A stretch of 64,000 bases of DNA from Pedobacter sp. Leaf250 (GCF_920984735.1 NZ_CAKLBU010000003.1:62001-126000); one strand, 5' to 3'. Shown: positions 27,970 to 37,954, counted from the stretch's first letter. The notes: generated by a model not told the origin, from the sequence alone. Numbers and translations: made by a program.

Positions 27970-29554
27970 ATGCATACGCTTTTACCTTTTTTCTTAGCTA
28001 TGATTGCAGCCATTGTATTGCTAAATATGTTGGCCGCAAAACTTAAAATTGCTTATCCTATATTATTGGTGGTAAGGTGGTTTATTGGTTAGTTTTTTGC
28101 CGGGCATGCCCGAAGTAAAAATAGATCCCGACCTTATTTTTTTCATATTCTTGCCGCCACTATTATTTGCGGCAGCATGGACAATATCATTTAAAGAAAT
28201 GAAAAAATGGTATCGTATTATTACCAGTTTTGCATTTTTAGTGGTGTTTTTTACAGCACTCTCTGTAGCCGTGGCCGCAAATTATTTCATTCCTGGCTTT
28301 AGCATTGCTTTGGGATTTTTATTGGGTGGTATTGTTTCTCCACCAGATGCAGTAAGCACCGGAGCCATAACCAAGTTTGTTAAAATCCCTAGGTCTACCT
28401 CAGCAATTTTGGAAGGAGAAACTTTATTAAACGATGCTTCATCTTTAATTATTTTTCGTTTTGCCCTGGTTGCAGTAGGTACTGGTCAGTTTATTTGGCA
28501 CGAAGCGGCAACAAGTTTTATTTGGATGGTACTTGGTGGAACTGCCATTGGCTTGCTTTTGGCCTGGCTTTTTGTACAGGCACACAAACGCCTCCCAACA
28601 GATGCACCATCGGACATTGCCCTAACCTTAATTGAACCATATATTATGTACTGGGTTGCCGAGCAGCTTCATAGCTCTGGAGTTTTGGCGGTAGTAGCAG
28701 GCGGTTTGTACATGTCGTCTCAACGATTGATATTTCTAAACAGTGCCAGCCGAATACGAGGCTCGAGTGTTTGGGAAAGTTTTGTTTTTATTTTAAATGG
28801 AATTGTTTTCCTGATTATTGGGCTGGAGTTACCAGAAATTGTGGATGGAATTAGAGAGTGAGGCATTCCACTAAGTACTGCCATAGGTTATGGAGTATTG
28901 GTTACTGGTGTATTAATTGCAGCCAGAATGTTGAGCAGTTATGCCGCTTTACTATCAACAATGATTTTCCGCCCGAGTGTAATGCCACACGCATCATCGC
29001 GGCGGCGGCGTTGGTTAATGCCCACCTTATTAGGCTGGACAGGTATGCGAGGCGTAGTTTCACTGGCATCGGCACTAGCCATTCCAGTTACCTTAGCAGA
29101 TGGCAGTGCTTTTCCGCATCGCGATTTAATTTTGTTTATCACTTTTGTTGCCATTCTACTCACACTTGTGGTTCAGGGACTCACTTTACCCTTCATCATA
29201 AATCGTAGCCATTTGTTTGATGGTATTTTTCAGGAAGAGCAAGAAGAACTGGCTCGCAAAAAGCTGAAACATGAATTGAAACAGCATACACATGCTTTTC
29301 TAAAATCCAAACATGATCATGATCATAATTCAAACATGCTTATTGAAAGAATTCTGAAGCAATGGGAGGAAAAAGCTAAAGCTGCAGATGATAGCTGGAT
29401 GAATGATAATACGAAAGCCATTTTCGTTGCCATGCTCGAAAGCCAGCGACAATACTTGGCAGAATACAATAAAGATCCCGATTTCAACGAAGAAATTATC
29501 CGTCAGCAATTGTATCAAATTGATTTAGAAGAGGAAAGATTAAAGATTATCTAA
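27970..29554 (+). pseudogene. Na+/H+ antiporter (CPA1 family), frameshift and in-frame stop
   Basis: From ATG 27970 the frame reads MHTLLPFFLAMIAAIVLLNM and then shifts at about 28075, where one extra base turns a GGLLVSFLPG-like helix into a premature TAG. The next frame runs on with the CPA1 signature PDAVSTGAITKF and ILEGETLLNDASSL, meets TGA at 28859 in the context IRE-stop-GIPLST, and continues in the same frame to 29554 with RGVVSLASALAIP and a cytosolic coiled tail. Removing one base and reading the TGA as Gly gives a normal antiporter of about 528 residues. Either a recent pseudogene or two sequencing errors. Confidence 0.85.
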
Positions 29555-29659
29555 GTAGATTGGATACTCAAATCTTTCTTGATAATTTTGCTTATACTCT
29601 TCCTAAATGTTTGTTAAAATCAATCATCGTGTGTAGAAATAAATGTAGATGCCAATCAA

Positions 29660-30985
29660 TTAATTTGAAGTTTCTAAAACGATTACTTCATCATTTGGAT
29701 TGATGTTTTTGGCGACTGTAATATCAAGAACACCATTTTTTATTGCTGTCTTAACTACACTGTTATCTTTAAGGTAATACGCTTTTTTTACTTTTTTGAA
29801 TGGTATATTATTTAAGCTAATGGATGGCGTTGCCTTGAAAATATGGATGTAAATTTTATTGCCCTTTTGAGTAACACAGCCCCAATTTTGCGGTTTTATA
29901 AAACCTGCGTCAGTACCATAAATACTTTCACCATAGGTTTTTAACCATTCGCCAATTTGCCCTAAGCGTAATATAAATTCTGGCTGAATTTCACCATTGG
30001 GCATTGGCCCTACGTTAAGCAATAAATTAGCACCTAAACCTGCAGCTTTTGCCAAAGTTTGTACCAATTGTGGTGTACTTTTATAACTGGTATCGGTTAA
30101 ATTAAATCCCCAGGAGCCATTCATGGTTACACATGCTTCTAATGGCACTTTTGCACTAGCCTCTTGAAAACTCAAACCCGATTTGTTTTCGCCCGGTAAA
30201 TCCTGCTCAAACATCTGGAAATCTTCTCCAGCAAATGGTGAAAGGTGATGGTTATTGCCAATCATACATTGTGGCTGTAATTTGTGAATTAAGCCATAAA
30301 TTTCATCGTATTTCCAATCTATTCTAGAACTGCGGTCGGCACTGCCTTCTGGTGCAGTCTGATCCCAGTGTCCATCAAACCAGATGCCGCCAATTTCACC
30401 ATAATTGGTTAACAATTCGGTTAATTGGTTTTTCATAAATTGCAGATAGCTTGAATAATTACCTTTGCCTTTGCGACCTGTATTTTGTCCGGTTTTGCCA
30501 GTTTCATGCGGATAATCTTCACGACGCCAATCGAGCAATGAATAGTATAAATATAATTTGATTCCTTGCTTATGGCATTCATCAGCCATCATTTTAACAA
30601 TATCTTTTTTATAGGGCGAATTCATGATATTAAAATCAGAATATTTGGTATCCCACATACTAAAACCATCGTGGTGGCGGGTAATCAACGTAATGTATTT
30701 CATGCCTGCACCTTTCGCCATGCTTACCCATTTGGCAGCATCAAAATCGATTGGATTAAAAAACTTCTCTAAACGACTGTAGTTCTCAACTGTTACCTTA
30801 CGTTCATTCATCACCCATTCGCCACTACCAGGAATACTGAATGGGCCCCAGTGAATAAACAAACCGAAGCGGGCATCAGCAAACCATTTACGGTTTTCTA
30901 AATTTGATTGAGATGGGATATAGGTTTGGGCAGCAACATTTCGCATTAATAAGCACAGGAAGCAAAAAAGAATTATTTTTCTCAT
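29660..30985 (-). CDS. Alpha-L-fucosidase, GH29
   Basis: 441 residues with a signal peptide (MRKIILFCFLCLLMRNVAAQ). GH29 hallmarks are RFGLFIHWGPFSIPG, MKYITLITRHHDGFSMWD and GGIWFDGHWD, whose Asp is the catalytic nucleophile in this retaining family. It probably releases fucose in the periplasm. It stands next to an AraC/kduI/kduD cluster, which suggests a small glycan-use locus, although it is on the opposite strand with its own promoter region. Confidence 0.93.
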   Translation of the reverse strand: MRKIILFCFLCLLMRNVAAQTYIPSQSNLENRKWFADARFGLFIHWGPFSIPGSGEWVMNERKVTVENYSRLEKFFNPIDFDAAKWVSMAKGAGMKYITLITRHHDGFSMWDTKYSDFNIMNSPYKKDIVKMMADECHKQGIKLYLYYSLLDWRREDYPHETGKTGQNTGRKGKGNYSSYLQFMKNQLTELLTNYGEIGGIWFDGHWDQTAPEGSADRSSRIDWKYDEIYGLIHKLQPQCMIGNNHHLSPFAGEDFQMFEQDLPGENKSGLSFQEASAKVPLEACVTMNGSWGFNLTDTSYKSTPQLVQTLAKAAGLGANLLLNVGPMPNGEIQPEFILRLGQIGEWLKTYGESIYGTDAGFIKPQNWGCVTQKGNKIYIHIFKATPSISLNNIPFKKVKKAYYLKDNSVVKTAIKNGVLDITVAKNINPNDEVIVLETSN

Positions 30986-31374
30986 GGTAGTGATCTTAAT
31001 TTGGCTAGTTCAGTTATTGTAATATTAAAGCTAGTGAATTTCTCATGTGAATTTCCTAACTATACAATAGCATTTAATTTATTTCCATTTTTGCTGAATT
31101 ATTAAGCTTTTATATACCTCATTCATTCTGAAGTTATCAGTTACTCTTTCAGGAAAATTTTCATCACTCCCTCCTTATTGTTTATAATCTATTTCTTCAG
31201 CTATTACTTAGCTGCTTTCTAAACTTAACGCCAAATTACTTCTATCTGTCCTCAGGAAACATAGTCTAATATCTAACCTCATGGTATTGAAAATTATTAA
31301 GCTTAATTGTCTGATATTTTCTGATATTCGAAAATTATAGCATATTAGATTAAATTTATCTAACCAATTCTAAC
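30986..31374. other. Divergent intergenic region, fucosidase/AraC
   Basis: About 390 AT-rich bases between the divergent fucosidase and AraC genes. I see no reading frame, strong hairpin or clear TTG/TAnnTTTG pair; both promoters should lie here. Confidence 0.5.
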
Positions 31375-32238
31375 ATGAAACCGCATTTACTTAATGTAGC
31401 AACTGATGCCATGCACTCCTTTGGTGCCAGAAGAGATGTGCAACCTGATGTAAATAACCGCTGGCATTATCACGCTGCTTTGGAATTAATTTATTTTAAA
31501 AAAGGAAAAGGAACTCAATTTATTGGTGATAATATTAAAGAATTTAATGATGGAGATGTTGTTTTAGTTGGAAGCAATTTGCCTCATTACTGGCGTTTCG
31601 ACTCATCTTTTTTTGAGGATAATGGAAATGCAACTGCTGATATTTATGTGGTACATTTTAAAGAGGATTTTTGGGGAGAAACTTTCCTGAATTTGCCAGA
31701 GAATAAGGAAATTAAAAAGGTAATCGAGCAATCCAAGCAAGGAATTCAGGTTTTAGGGAAAGCCAAGAAAGCATTGGCAGAACTGATGCCTAAAATTGTA
31801 GAATCGGATGGTATAAAGCGAATTACCTATTTAATGGAGAGCCTGGCAGAAATAGCGCATGGTAAAGAAGCAAAGCTTCTGGTATCATTAGGCTTTCAGG
31901 CTAATTTCGCCGAAAATGAAAAAGATAGGATTCAATCCATTTATAATTACACCATTAACAATTACAAGAAAAAAATAGAATTAAAAGAAATTGCTGAAGT
32001 GGCCCAAATCAGCCCCAATTCTTTCTGCAAATTTTTTAAAGCTAAGAGCAGAAAAACATATACACAATTTATTAATGAAATTAGGGTAGGCCATGCCTGT
32101 AAACTATTAATTGAGGATAAATTAAGTGTTAAAGAAATATGTTATGAATGTGGCTTTTTCAATTTTACTAGCTTTCACAAATATTTTAGAGATATTACAG
32201 GCAAAAGTCCTTTATCCTATCAAAAAGCATTCATTTAA
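31375..32238 (+). CDS. AraC-family regulator with cupin sensor domain
   Basis: 287 residues. The N-terminal cupin (about 10-110) has RWHYHAALELIYFKKGKGT and DGDVVLVGSNLPHYW, and the C-terminal AraC domain (about 185-285) has IAEVAQISPNSFCKFFK and CYECGFFNFTSFHKYF. It is upstream of kduI/kduD on the same strand and is the obvious candidate regulator for them; the sugar ligand is inferred to be a uronate breakdown product. Confidence 0.9.
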   Translation: MKPHLLNVATDAMHSFGARRDVQPDVNNRWHYHAALELIYFKKGKGTQFIGDNIKEFNDGDVVLVGSNLPHYWRFDSSFFEDNGNATADIYVVHFKEDFWGETFLNLPENKEIKKVIEQSKQGIQVLGKAKKALAELMPKIVESDGIKRITYLMESLAEIAHGKEAKLLVSLGFQANFAENEKDRIQSIYNYTINNYKKKIELKEIAEVAQISPNSFCKFFKAKSRKTYTQFINEIRVGHACKLLIEDKLSVKEICYECGFFNFTSFHKYFRDITGKSPLSYQKAFI

Positions 32239-32280
32239 AACCTATTTAAAAATATACGCAAATAATAAACTTAGTATAAA

Positions 32281-32288
32281 TATATTTG
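32281..32288 (+). promoter_or_regulatory. Candidate -7 box for kduI/kduD
   Basis: TATATTTG matches TAnnTTTG, 50 bases before the kduI start; no TTG at the expected -33 spacing, as expected for an activator-dependent promoter. Confidence 0.45.
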
Positions 32289-32337
32289 CGATTAAGAATT
32301 GATGGATCATTCTTAATCACACCTCAAATTTTAACCA

Positions 32338-33177
32338 ATGAATAAATTCGAAAGCCGTTACGCTCAAAGTCCAAAGGAAGTTAAACAAATGGATACCGCA
32401 TCTTTGCGAGAAAATTTTTTAATCGAAAACGTTTTTGAGGCTAACCAAGTCAACTTAACTTTATCTCATTTTGATCGTTACATTGTTGGCGGTGCAATGC
32501 CTGTAAATGAAAAATTGGCCTTGCCAAATCCTGATGATTTAAAAGCAACATACTTTTTGGAGCGCAGGGAATTGGGGATGATTAATGTTGGCGGCAAAGC
32601 AATTATTACTGCCGATGGAGAAAAATATGAGCTGGATTACAAAGAAGCTTTGTATATTGGAAAAGGTACTAAAGAGGTAACATTCGAATCTGCAGATGCT
32701 ACTCAACCTGCTAAATTATACCTAAATTCAGCACCTGCACATCATGCATACCCAACAAAAAAAGTAAGCAAAGCTGAAGCGGAGATTGTGGAACTGGGTA
32801 CACCAGAAACCGCAAATCATAGAATTATCAATAAGCTTTTGGTAAATAGTGTATTGCCAACTTGCCAATTGCAAATGGGAATGACAGAGTTAAAATCTGG
32901 AAGTGTTTGGAATACCATGCCAGCACATACGCATGATAGAAGAATGGAAGCTTATTTTTATTTCGAAGTTCCACAAGGGCAGAGTGTTTGCCATTTTATG
33001 GGTCAGCCGCAAGAAACCCGTCACATTTGGATGCAAAATGATCAGGCAGTAATTTCACCAAACTGGTCGATCCATTCTGGAGCAGGTACTAGTAATTATA
33101 CCTTTATCTGGGGCATGGCTGGTGAAAATTTAGATTATGGTGATATGGATCATTGTGCAATTACAGAATTGAAGTAA
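32338..33177 (+). CDS. kduI: 5-dehydro-4-deoxy-D-glucuronate isomerase
   Basis: Isomerises 5-keto-4-deoxyuronate to 3-deoxy-D-glycero-2,5-hexodiulosonate in pectin and glycosaminoglycan breakdown. 279 residues, typical length. The zinc site is visible as MPAHTHDRRMEAYFYF with the later ligand in SIHSGAGTS. It forms an operon with kduD 19 bases downstream, the next enzyme of the pathway. Confidence 0.96.
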   Translation: MNKFESRYAQSPKEVKQMDTASLRENFLIENVFEANQVNLTLSHFDRYIVGGAMPVNEKLALPNPDDLKATYFLERRELGMINVGGKAIITADGEKYELDYKEALYIGKGTKEVTFESADATQPAKLYLNSAPAHHAYPTKKVSKAEAEIVELGTPETANHRIINKLLVNSVLPTCQLQMGMTELKSGSVWNTMPAHTHDRRMEAYFYFEVPQGQSVCHFMGQPQETRHIWMQNDQAVISPNWSIHSGAGTSNYTFIWGMAGENLDYGDMDHCAITELK

Positions 33178-33196
33178 CAATTAATAGAAAAATAAA

Positions 33197-33964
33197 ATGT
33201 CATCAAACATATTTGATTTAGCAGGTAAAACTGCATTAGTAACGGGTTGCAAACGAGGAATTGGTAAAGCAATGGCATTGGCATTGGCAGAGGCTGGAGC
33301 CGATATTATTGGGGTTTCTGCAAGTTTAGAGTTTGAGGGAAGTTCAATCGAAAAGGAAGTTGTTGCCTTGGGCAGAAAATTTTACGCTTACCAATGCGAT
33401 TTTGGAAATCGTGAAAATACTTTGGCTTTTACTGCAAAAGTAAAAACCGATCATCCAATTATCGATATTTTGGTTAATAATGCCGGAACTATTTTACGGA
33501 AACCAATTGCCGAGCATCCTGATGATATGTGGGATGAAGTAATTGCTGTAAACCAAACTGCTCCTTTTATTTTAACCAGAGAAATTGGCCGCGATATGAT
33601 TGCCAGAGGCAGTGGTAAAGTGATTTTTACAGCTTCATTATTAACCTTTCAAGGCGGAATCACGGTTCCTGGATACGCTGCGAGTAAAGGTGCAATAGGA
33701 TCGTTAACTAAAGCTTTTGCCAATGAATGGGCATCAAAAGGGGTAAATGTGAATGCAATTGCGCCAGGTTATATCGCAACTGATAACACTACGGCTTTAA
33801 GAGAAGATCAGGATAGAAGTACCTCTATATTATCCCGTATTCCTGCCGGAAGATGGGGCACACCAGAAGATTTTAAAGGACCAACTTTGTTTTTAGCATC
33901 TGGCGCAAGTGATTATGTTCACGGTACAATTTTAACCGTTGATGGCGGTTGGATGGGACGCTAG
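33197..33964 (+). CDS. kduD: 2-dehydro-3-deoxy-D-gluconate 5-dehydrogenase
   Basis: 255-residue short-chain dehydrogenase. Cofactor loop TGCKRGIGKAMA, NNAG near residue 92, catalytic YxxxK as PGYAASKGA and the C-terminal TVDGGWMGR ending seen in KduD proteins. It reduces the KduI product to 2-keto-3-deoxygluconate. A terminator follows at 34031. Confidence 0.94.
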   Translation: MSSNIFDLAGKTALVTGCKRGIGKAMALALAEAGADIIGVSASLEFEGSSIEKEVVALGRKFYAYQCDFGNRENTLAFTAKVKTDHPIIDILVNNAGTILRKPIAEHPDDMWDEVIAVNQTAPFILTREIGRDMIARGSGKVIFTASLLTFQGGITVPGYAASKGAIGSLTKAFANEWASKGVNVNAIAPGYIATDNTTALREDQDRSTSILSRIPAGRWGTPEDFKGPTLFLASGASDYVHGTILTVDGGWMGR

Positions 33965-33975
33965 TTTAGGTTGAG

Positions 33976-34032
33976 AGTTTAAAGTATAGAGTATAAAGTA
34001 TAGAGTAAAAAGCATAAAGTAAAAAGTAAAAA
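33976..34032. repeat. AT-rich short tandem repeat
   Basis: Degenerate repeats of a unit like AAAGTATAGAGT and AAAGTAAA run for about 55 bases after kduD, merging into the terminator stem. A slippage-prone tract with no coding content. Confidence 0.6.
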
Positions 34033-34085
34033 AGACCGATGTGTGAAATGTGGAGTAAATTCCCATATTTCATACATCGGTCTTT
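34031..34085 (+). terminator. Intrinsic terminator of the kdu operon
   Basis: AAAGACCGATGT (34031-34042) pairs with ACATCGGTCTTT (34074-34085), with a second inner pairing TGAAAT/ATTTCA. It is nearly symmetrical and could also serve the convergent carbonic anhydrase gene. Confidence 0.85.
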
Positions 34086-34145
34086 GTATTTTGTGGAGTA
34101 GAATGCTGCCATGAATTTACATATCAGCAAACGTTAACCTTAAAA

Positions 34146-34793
34146 TTAAATTTTAGGTTCTACAGGCTCAAACAGGTTGTAAATCTCTTTAATATCTTTC
34201 AAAATATTTTCGAAATCGATTTTTAAATCGATCAAACGACCGGTATGGATATCAAAAACCCAGCCTTGTACGGTTAATCCGCGTAAAGTAATTGCCTCTT
34301 GAACAGCAGCAGTTTTTAATAAGTTAACGCATTGTTCCTGAACGTTTAATTCTACCAACCTATTGTAACGGGCACTCTCATCAGATATGGCATTTAATTC
34401 ATCTTTATGGGTACGATAAACATCACGGATATTACGTAACCACGGATTTAAAATTCCCATATCAGCTGGCTGCATCGCAGCTTTTACACCACCACAATTA
34501 TAATGACCACAAACAATAATGTGTTGTACTTTTAAATGGCGAACAGCATAATTTAGAACTGTCATTACACTTAAATCTACATTATTTACCAGGTTGGCAA
34601 TGTTACGATGTATAAAAGCTTGTCCGGGTTGAATGCCCATCAAATCTTCTGCCGTTACGCGGCTATCAGAGCAACCAATGTATAAAAATTCCGGAGTTTG
34701 TCCTTTGGCTAATTCAGTGAAATAATCCGGATTATTAGCCAATTTTCTACCAATCCATTCTTCATTATTTTTGAAAACTTCTTCTACATTCAT
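34146..34793 (-). CDS. Beta-class carbonic anhydrase
   Basis: 215 residues. Zinc ligands in GCSDSRV (Cys and the Asp-Arg dyad) and HYNCGG (His, Cys) define a beta-class enzyme interconverting CO2 and bicarbonate in the cytosol. The fingerprint FIHRNIANLV is also present. Standalone gene; convergent with kduD. Confidence 0.95.
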   Translation of the reverse strand: MNVEEVFKNNEEWIGRKLANNPDYFTELAKGQTPEFLYIGCSDSRVTAEDLMGIQPGQAFIHRNIANLVNNVDLSVMTVLNYAVRHLKVQHIIVCGHYNCGGVKAAMQPADMGILNPWLRNIRDVYRTHKDELNAISDESARYNRLVELNVQEQCVNLLKTAAVQEAITLRGLTVQGWVFDIHTGRLIDLKIDFENILKDIKEIYNLFEPVEPKI

Positions 34794-34982
34794 GTGTATT
34801 CTTTTTAAATTTTTAATATATAAATAAGGTTTAAATAAGAAATCAATATGATATAAAACTAAATAAAGATTTTCTGATTTCTATTAAACCCTGATGATTT
34901 ATTGCATCATTGTATCTGAAATATTGATATTACCCGCCGGCACATCTTAAACAAAGCACTAACAAATAATCAAACAGAATGT

Positions 34983-35645
34983 TTATAGTTTTGGAATCAA
35001 AAAGGAAAAACAAAATAGAATGCCTGTTAGAAAAAGTATGAAGAATAGGAACGTTTTGATTGATTTTAATTCTACTCCATCTTTTAAAATGATCTGCCTG
35101 AAAAAACTTGAAATTAGTAGTAGTAAAGCGATAACAAATACCATTGCTAGTGCTAAACTCACGCCAATTCCTGTGAAAGAATGCTCAGATTTATTGGCGA
35201 GGACATTTAAGAAGTCTGCAAGAAATAGTAAATTCCATGCTATAACGATACCAATAGCCATAGGTATTTTTATTGGGAAACCCGACTTTTGCTGAAGTGC
35301 TTTTACTTCCATTTCAATCGCAATTGGGATTTTTCGGCTTAAGTCTAAAAAGCCAATTTGATTGATTTTTTCAACTAAACTGGCCGCTGATGTTTTCGGA
35401 TAAAATACAATGTCGTTATTATATTTTTCTACCCGATGTTTAATTCTCAATCCACTTTTAAATAAGGAATTTTCAATAGTGACCGATACAATATCTGTTT
35501 TATCAAAAACAAATTTCCCTTTTATCGAAGCATTAATCTCCAGTTTATATTCATCGACAGCAATTGATGCCAAAGGCCATGAAGCCCTAAATAATCCAAT
35601 TCTCACTCCTCCAGTTTCTTCAATTTGGTTCATTTGAGTTAGCAT
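34983..35645 (-). CDS. Hypothetical membrane protein
   Basis: 220 residues. The N-terminal half (about 1-110) is soluble and beta-rich (YKLEINASIKGKFVFDKTDIV), resembling PH-like or YcxB-like domains. About three hydrophobic helices follow (about 125-145, 155-180, 195-215). It lies six bases after the Crp-like gene on the same strand, so it is probably co-transcribed. No family named with certainty. Confidence 0.65.
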   Translation of the reverse strand: MLTQMNQIEETGGVRIGLFRASWPLASIAVDEYKLEINASIKGKFVFDKTDIVSVTIENSLFKSGLRIKHRVEKYNNDIVFYPKTSAASLVEKINQIGFLDLSRKIPIAIEMEVKALQQKSGFPIKIPMAIGIVIAWNLLFLADFLNVLANKSEHSFTGIGVSLALAMVFVIALLLLISSFFRQIILKDGVELKSIKTFLFFILFLTGILFCFSFLIPKL

Positions 35646-35651
35646 TTTATT

Positions 35652-36260
35652 TTACTTCAACGTTTCCAAAAGCTTGGTCAGGCGTTCATCATTGTTTTTG
35701 GTTTTTACCTGTTGCAAAGTCCTGTTGAAACTTCTCACAGAAATTCCTAGATAAGCTGCCATATCCTCTTTTGAGATAGTAAAATGTTCCTCAGATTGAA
35801 GTTTGAGCAATTTTAGCAAACCATATTCTAAGGTGTAAAGCTGTTGAAACGATGCTCTGGAACTTGTTTGAATGATTCTTGTAGAAAGTTCCTGCAGCAA
35901 GATTCTGTTAAATTCCTGGTTCTTTTCTGTAAGTGATATAAAAATATGATCAGGTATGGCATACGCAGTAACTTCACTAATGGCTTCTACATTACAAAGG
36001 CAATCGATTTTTTTAATGGCCTCCAGCTCGCCAATTACTTCGCCTTTACCCAAAAACTCAATGATAAAATCTTTTCCATTTTCTTCAGAAATGAAACATT
36101 TGGTAATTCCATCCTTAACAATATAAATATTTTTAATTTTTTCTCCTTGCTCAACGAATCTAAAACCTGGCGGAAAGGTTTTTTGAATAATGCCCGAATT
36201 TAAATTTTCGGCACAAAAACGTTCAATGAAGTATAAAAAAGTAAGATTTGTACGTAACAT
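35652..36260 (-). CDS. Crp/Fnr-family transcriptional regulator
   Basis: 202 residues. Cyclic-nucleotide-type beta-roll (about 20-115 with FIIEFLGKGEVIGELEAI), dimer helix, and a winged helix with ISKEDMAAYLGISVRSFNRTL. There is no FNR cysteine cluster. A palindrome GGACA-AA-TGTCC lies 13 bases upstream of the start and may be its own operator. Divergent from the HAD gene at 36339. Confidence 0.9.
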   Translation of the reverse strand: MLRTNLTFLYFIERFCAENLNSGIIQKTFPPGFRFVEQGEKIKNIYIVKDGITKCFISEENGKDFIIEFLGKGEVIGELEAIKKIDCLCNVEAISEVTAYAIPDHIFISLTEKNQEFNRILLQELSTRIIQTSSRASFQQLYTLEYGLLKLLKLQSEEHFTISKEDMAAYLGISVRSFNRTLQQVKTKNNDERLTKLLETLK

Positions 36261-36272
36261 AATTTACCATAG

Positions 36273-36284
36273 GGACAAATGTCC
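36273..36284. promoter_or_regulatory. Palindromic operator in the Crp/HAD divergent region
   Basis: GGACA (36273-36277), AA, TGTCC (36280-36284) is a perfect short inverted repeat between the divergent genes. Position and symmetry suit a Crp-family dimer, but its identity as the binding site is inferred. Confidence 0.5.
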
Positions 36285-36307
36285 TTTTCAATATTTTTAG
36301 TTTGATT

Positions 36308-36315
36308 TACATTTG
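36308..36315 (+). promoter_or_regulatory. Candidate -7 box for the HAD gene
   Basis: TACATTTG matches TAnnTTTG, 23 bases before ATG 36339. It lies downstream of the palindrome at 36273, so a bound regulator would sit at about -33. Confidence 0.5.
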
Positions 36316-36338
36316 CAGCACTAAATTACTGCAATACT

Positions 36339-37034
36339 ATGAACAATCAAATTACCGTAATTGCTTTTGATGCTGATGATACACTCTGGGTAAATGAACC
36401 TTACTTCCGCGAAACCGAAGAAAAGTTTGCAGGGCTTTTGGAAGATTTTATGCCTCACCATAGTGTGGTAGCCGAATTGCTGAAAACGGAAATCGATAAC
36501 CTGCCACTTTATGGTTATGGAATTAAAGGTTTTATGTTGAGTATGATTGAAACCGTATTGCGAATTACTGAAGGGAAAGTAAATCCAGAGGTAATTAACA
36601 AAGCCATACAACTGGGGCAGGAAATGCTTAATAAACCTATCGAATTATTGGATGGTGTTGAAGAAGTTTTAAAGGCTCTACATGGTAAATACCGGTTAGT
36701 TGTGGCCACAAAAGGTGATTTGTTAGATCAACAGCGAAAGCTCACTAAATCTGGGTTGGATCATTATTTCCATCACATTGAAATTATGAGCGATAAACAG
36801 GAGAAAGATTATCAAAAGTTGATTAAACACCTCGATTGCAAGCCAGAAGAATTTTTGATGCTGGGCAATTCGCTTAAATCGGATGTGCTGCCCGTGCTGA
36901 CTATAGGTGGGCATGCCGTTCATATACCATACCACACCACTTGGGTGCATGAAAGGATAGACCATACCATCGAGCACCCTAATTTTTATCAGGTAGAAAG
37001 TTTAGCAGATGTTTTACCAAAATTAATTGAATGA
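36339..37034 (+). CDS. HAD-family hydrolase
   Basis: 231 residues. HAD motif I is FDADDTLWVNE (nucleophile Asp and acid Asp), motif II lies in LVVATKGD, and motif III/IV in LMLGNSLKSDVLPVL. A cap domain occupies about 20-95. It is probably a phosphatase of a small metabolite; substrate unknown. Its stop overlaps the ATG of the CAT-like gene by four bases (ATGA), so the two are translationally coupled. Confidence 0.88.
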   Translation: MNNQITVIAFDADDTLWVNEPYFRETEEKFAGLLEDFMPHHSVVAELLKTEIDNLPLYGYGIKGFMLSMIETVLRITEGKVNPEVINKAIQLGQEMLNKPIELLDGVEEVLKALHGKYRLVVATKGDLLDQQRKLTKSGLDHYFHHIEIMSDKQEKDYQKLIKHLDCKPEEFLMLGNSLKSDVLPVLTIGGHAVHIPYHTTWVHERIDHTIEHPNFYQVESLADVLPKLIE

Positions 37035-37666
37035 GAGAAAAAATAGATATAAATACCTGGATCAGAAAAGACCATTTTGAATTTTTTAACGCCTTTGAAG
37101 AACCATTCTTTGGGGTTACTGTAGATGTGGATTGCACATCAACTTACCATGAAGCAAAAGAAACGAGCGTTTCGTTCTTTTTGCTTTACCTTCACAAATC
37201 GTTGCTGGCGGCCAATAAAATAGAACCTTTTAGTTATCGCATTATCGAGGGCGAGGTTTGGAAATACGATACTGTAAATGCTGCGGCAACCATAAACCGC
37301 CCGAATGGAACTTTCGGTTTTGGCTACATGGATTACTTCTCTGATTTTAAACTTTTTGAAATTGAGGCTTTAAATGAAATTGAAAAAGTAAAACTAACCT
37401 CTGGATTAATCCCATCTTCATCTGGAGAAAACGTAATTCATTATTCGGCTCTACCTTGGTTAAATTTTACATCCATGTCTCATGCCCGCAAGTTCTCGTA
37501 CAATGATAGTTGTCCAAAAATTTCTTTTGGAAAAGTTCGGGATGAAAATAATAGGAAAATTATGCCGGTTTCCATCCACGTTAATCATGCCCTAATGGAT
37601 GGCTTTCATGTAGCACAGTTTGTTGATGAATATCAAACGCTATTAAACAATAAATCAAGAAGTTAA
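37031..37666 (+). CDS. Chloramphenicol acetyltransferase-like protein
   Basis: 211 residues with the CAT fold: N-terminal RKDHFEFFNAFEEPFFGVTVD and the active-site stretch SIHVNHALMDGFHVAQFVDE, whose second His matches the catalytic position. Length and motifs fit the type A CAT family. Chromosomal members in this group are not necessarily resistance enzymes. Coupled to the HAD gene upstream. Confidence 0.85.
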   Translation: MREKIDINTWIRKDHFEFFNAFEEPFFGVTVDVDCTSTYHEAKETSVSFFLLYLHKSLLAANKIEPFSYRIIEGEVWKYDTVNAAATINRPNGTFGFGYMDYFSDFKLFEIEALNEIEKVKLTSGLIPSSSGENVIHYSALPWLNFTSMSHARKFSYNDSCPKISFGKVRDENNRKIMPVSIHVNHALMDGFHVAQFVDEYQTLLNNKSRS

Positions 37667-37711
37667 TCTTAAGATAATTAACACTTAATATTTGAATTAT
37701 ATTTTCGGTTA

Positions 37712-37918
37712 ATGTTTCTAACCGCAGTTATAATTCCAATTTATATTATCGCAACTATAGCAATGTTTTACATGGGTTCTGTGTTTAAAGCATTCATGTT
37801 TTGCATGTTATTGCTTACCGCAACCTTTGTGCTTTTTTTGTTTATTCAATATCCGCTACCATCAGCAATGAGCATTGTTTGTTTCATGAGTTTGTTTACA
37901 GTTAAATTGAAATTTTAA
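37712..37918 (+). CDS. Possible small membrane protein
   Basis: 68 residues, almost entirely hydrophobic with two or three helices (IYIIATIAMFYMGSVF, FMFCMLLLTATFVLFLFI). No family recognised. It could be a small inner-membrane protein or simply an AT-rich open frame; the start has no clear ribosome site. Confidence 0.35.
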   Translation: MFLTAVIIPIYIIATIAMFYMGSVFKAFMFCMLLLTATFVLFLFIQYPLPSAMSIVCFMSLFTVKLKF

Positions 37919-37924
37919 TTTCCC

Positions 37925-37954
37925 TTGCTTTAGAAAAAGTATTTGCTATTTTTG
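37925..37954 (+). promoter_or_regulatory. Consensus Bacteroidota promoter of the tRNA-Ala gene
   Basis: TTG (37925-37927), exactly 19 bases, then TATTTTTG (37947-37954), an exact match to TTG-N19-TAnnTTTG. Transcription should begin near 37961, about 50 bases before the tRNA. Confidence 0.85.
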
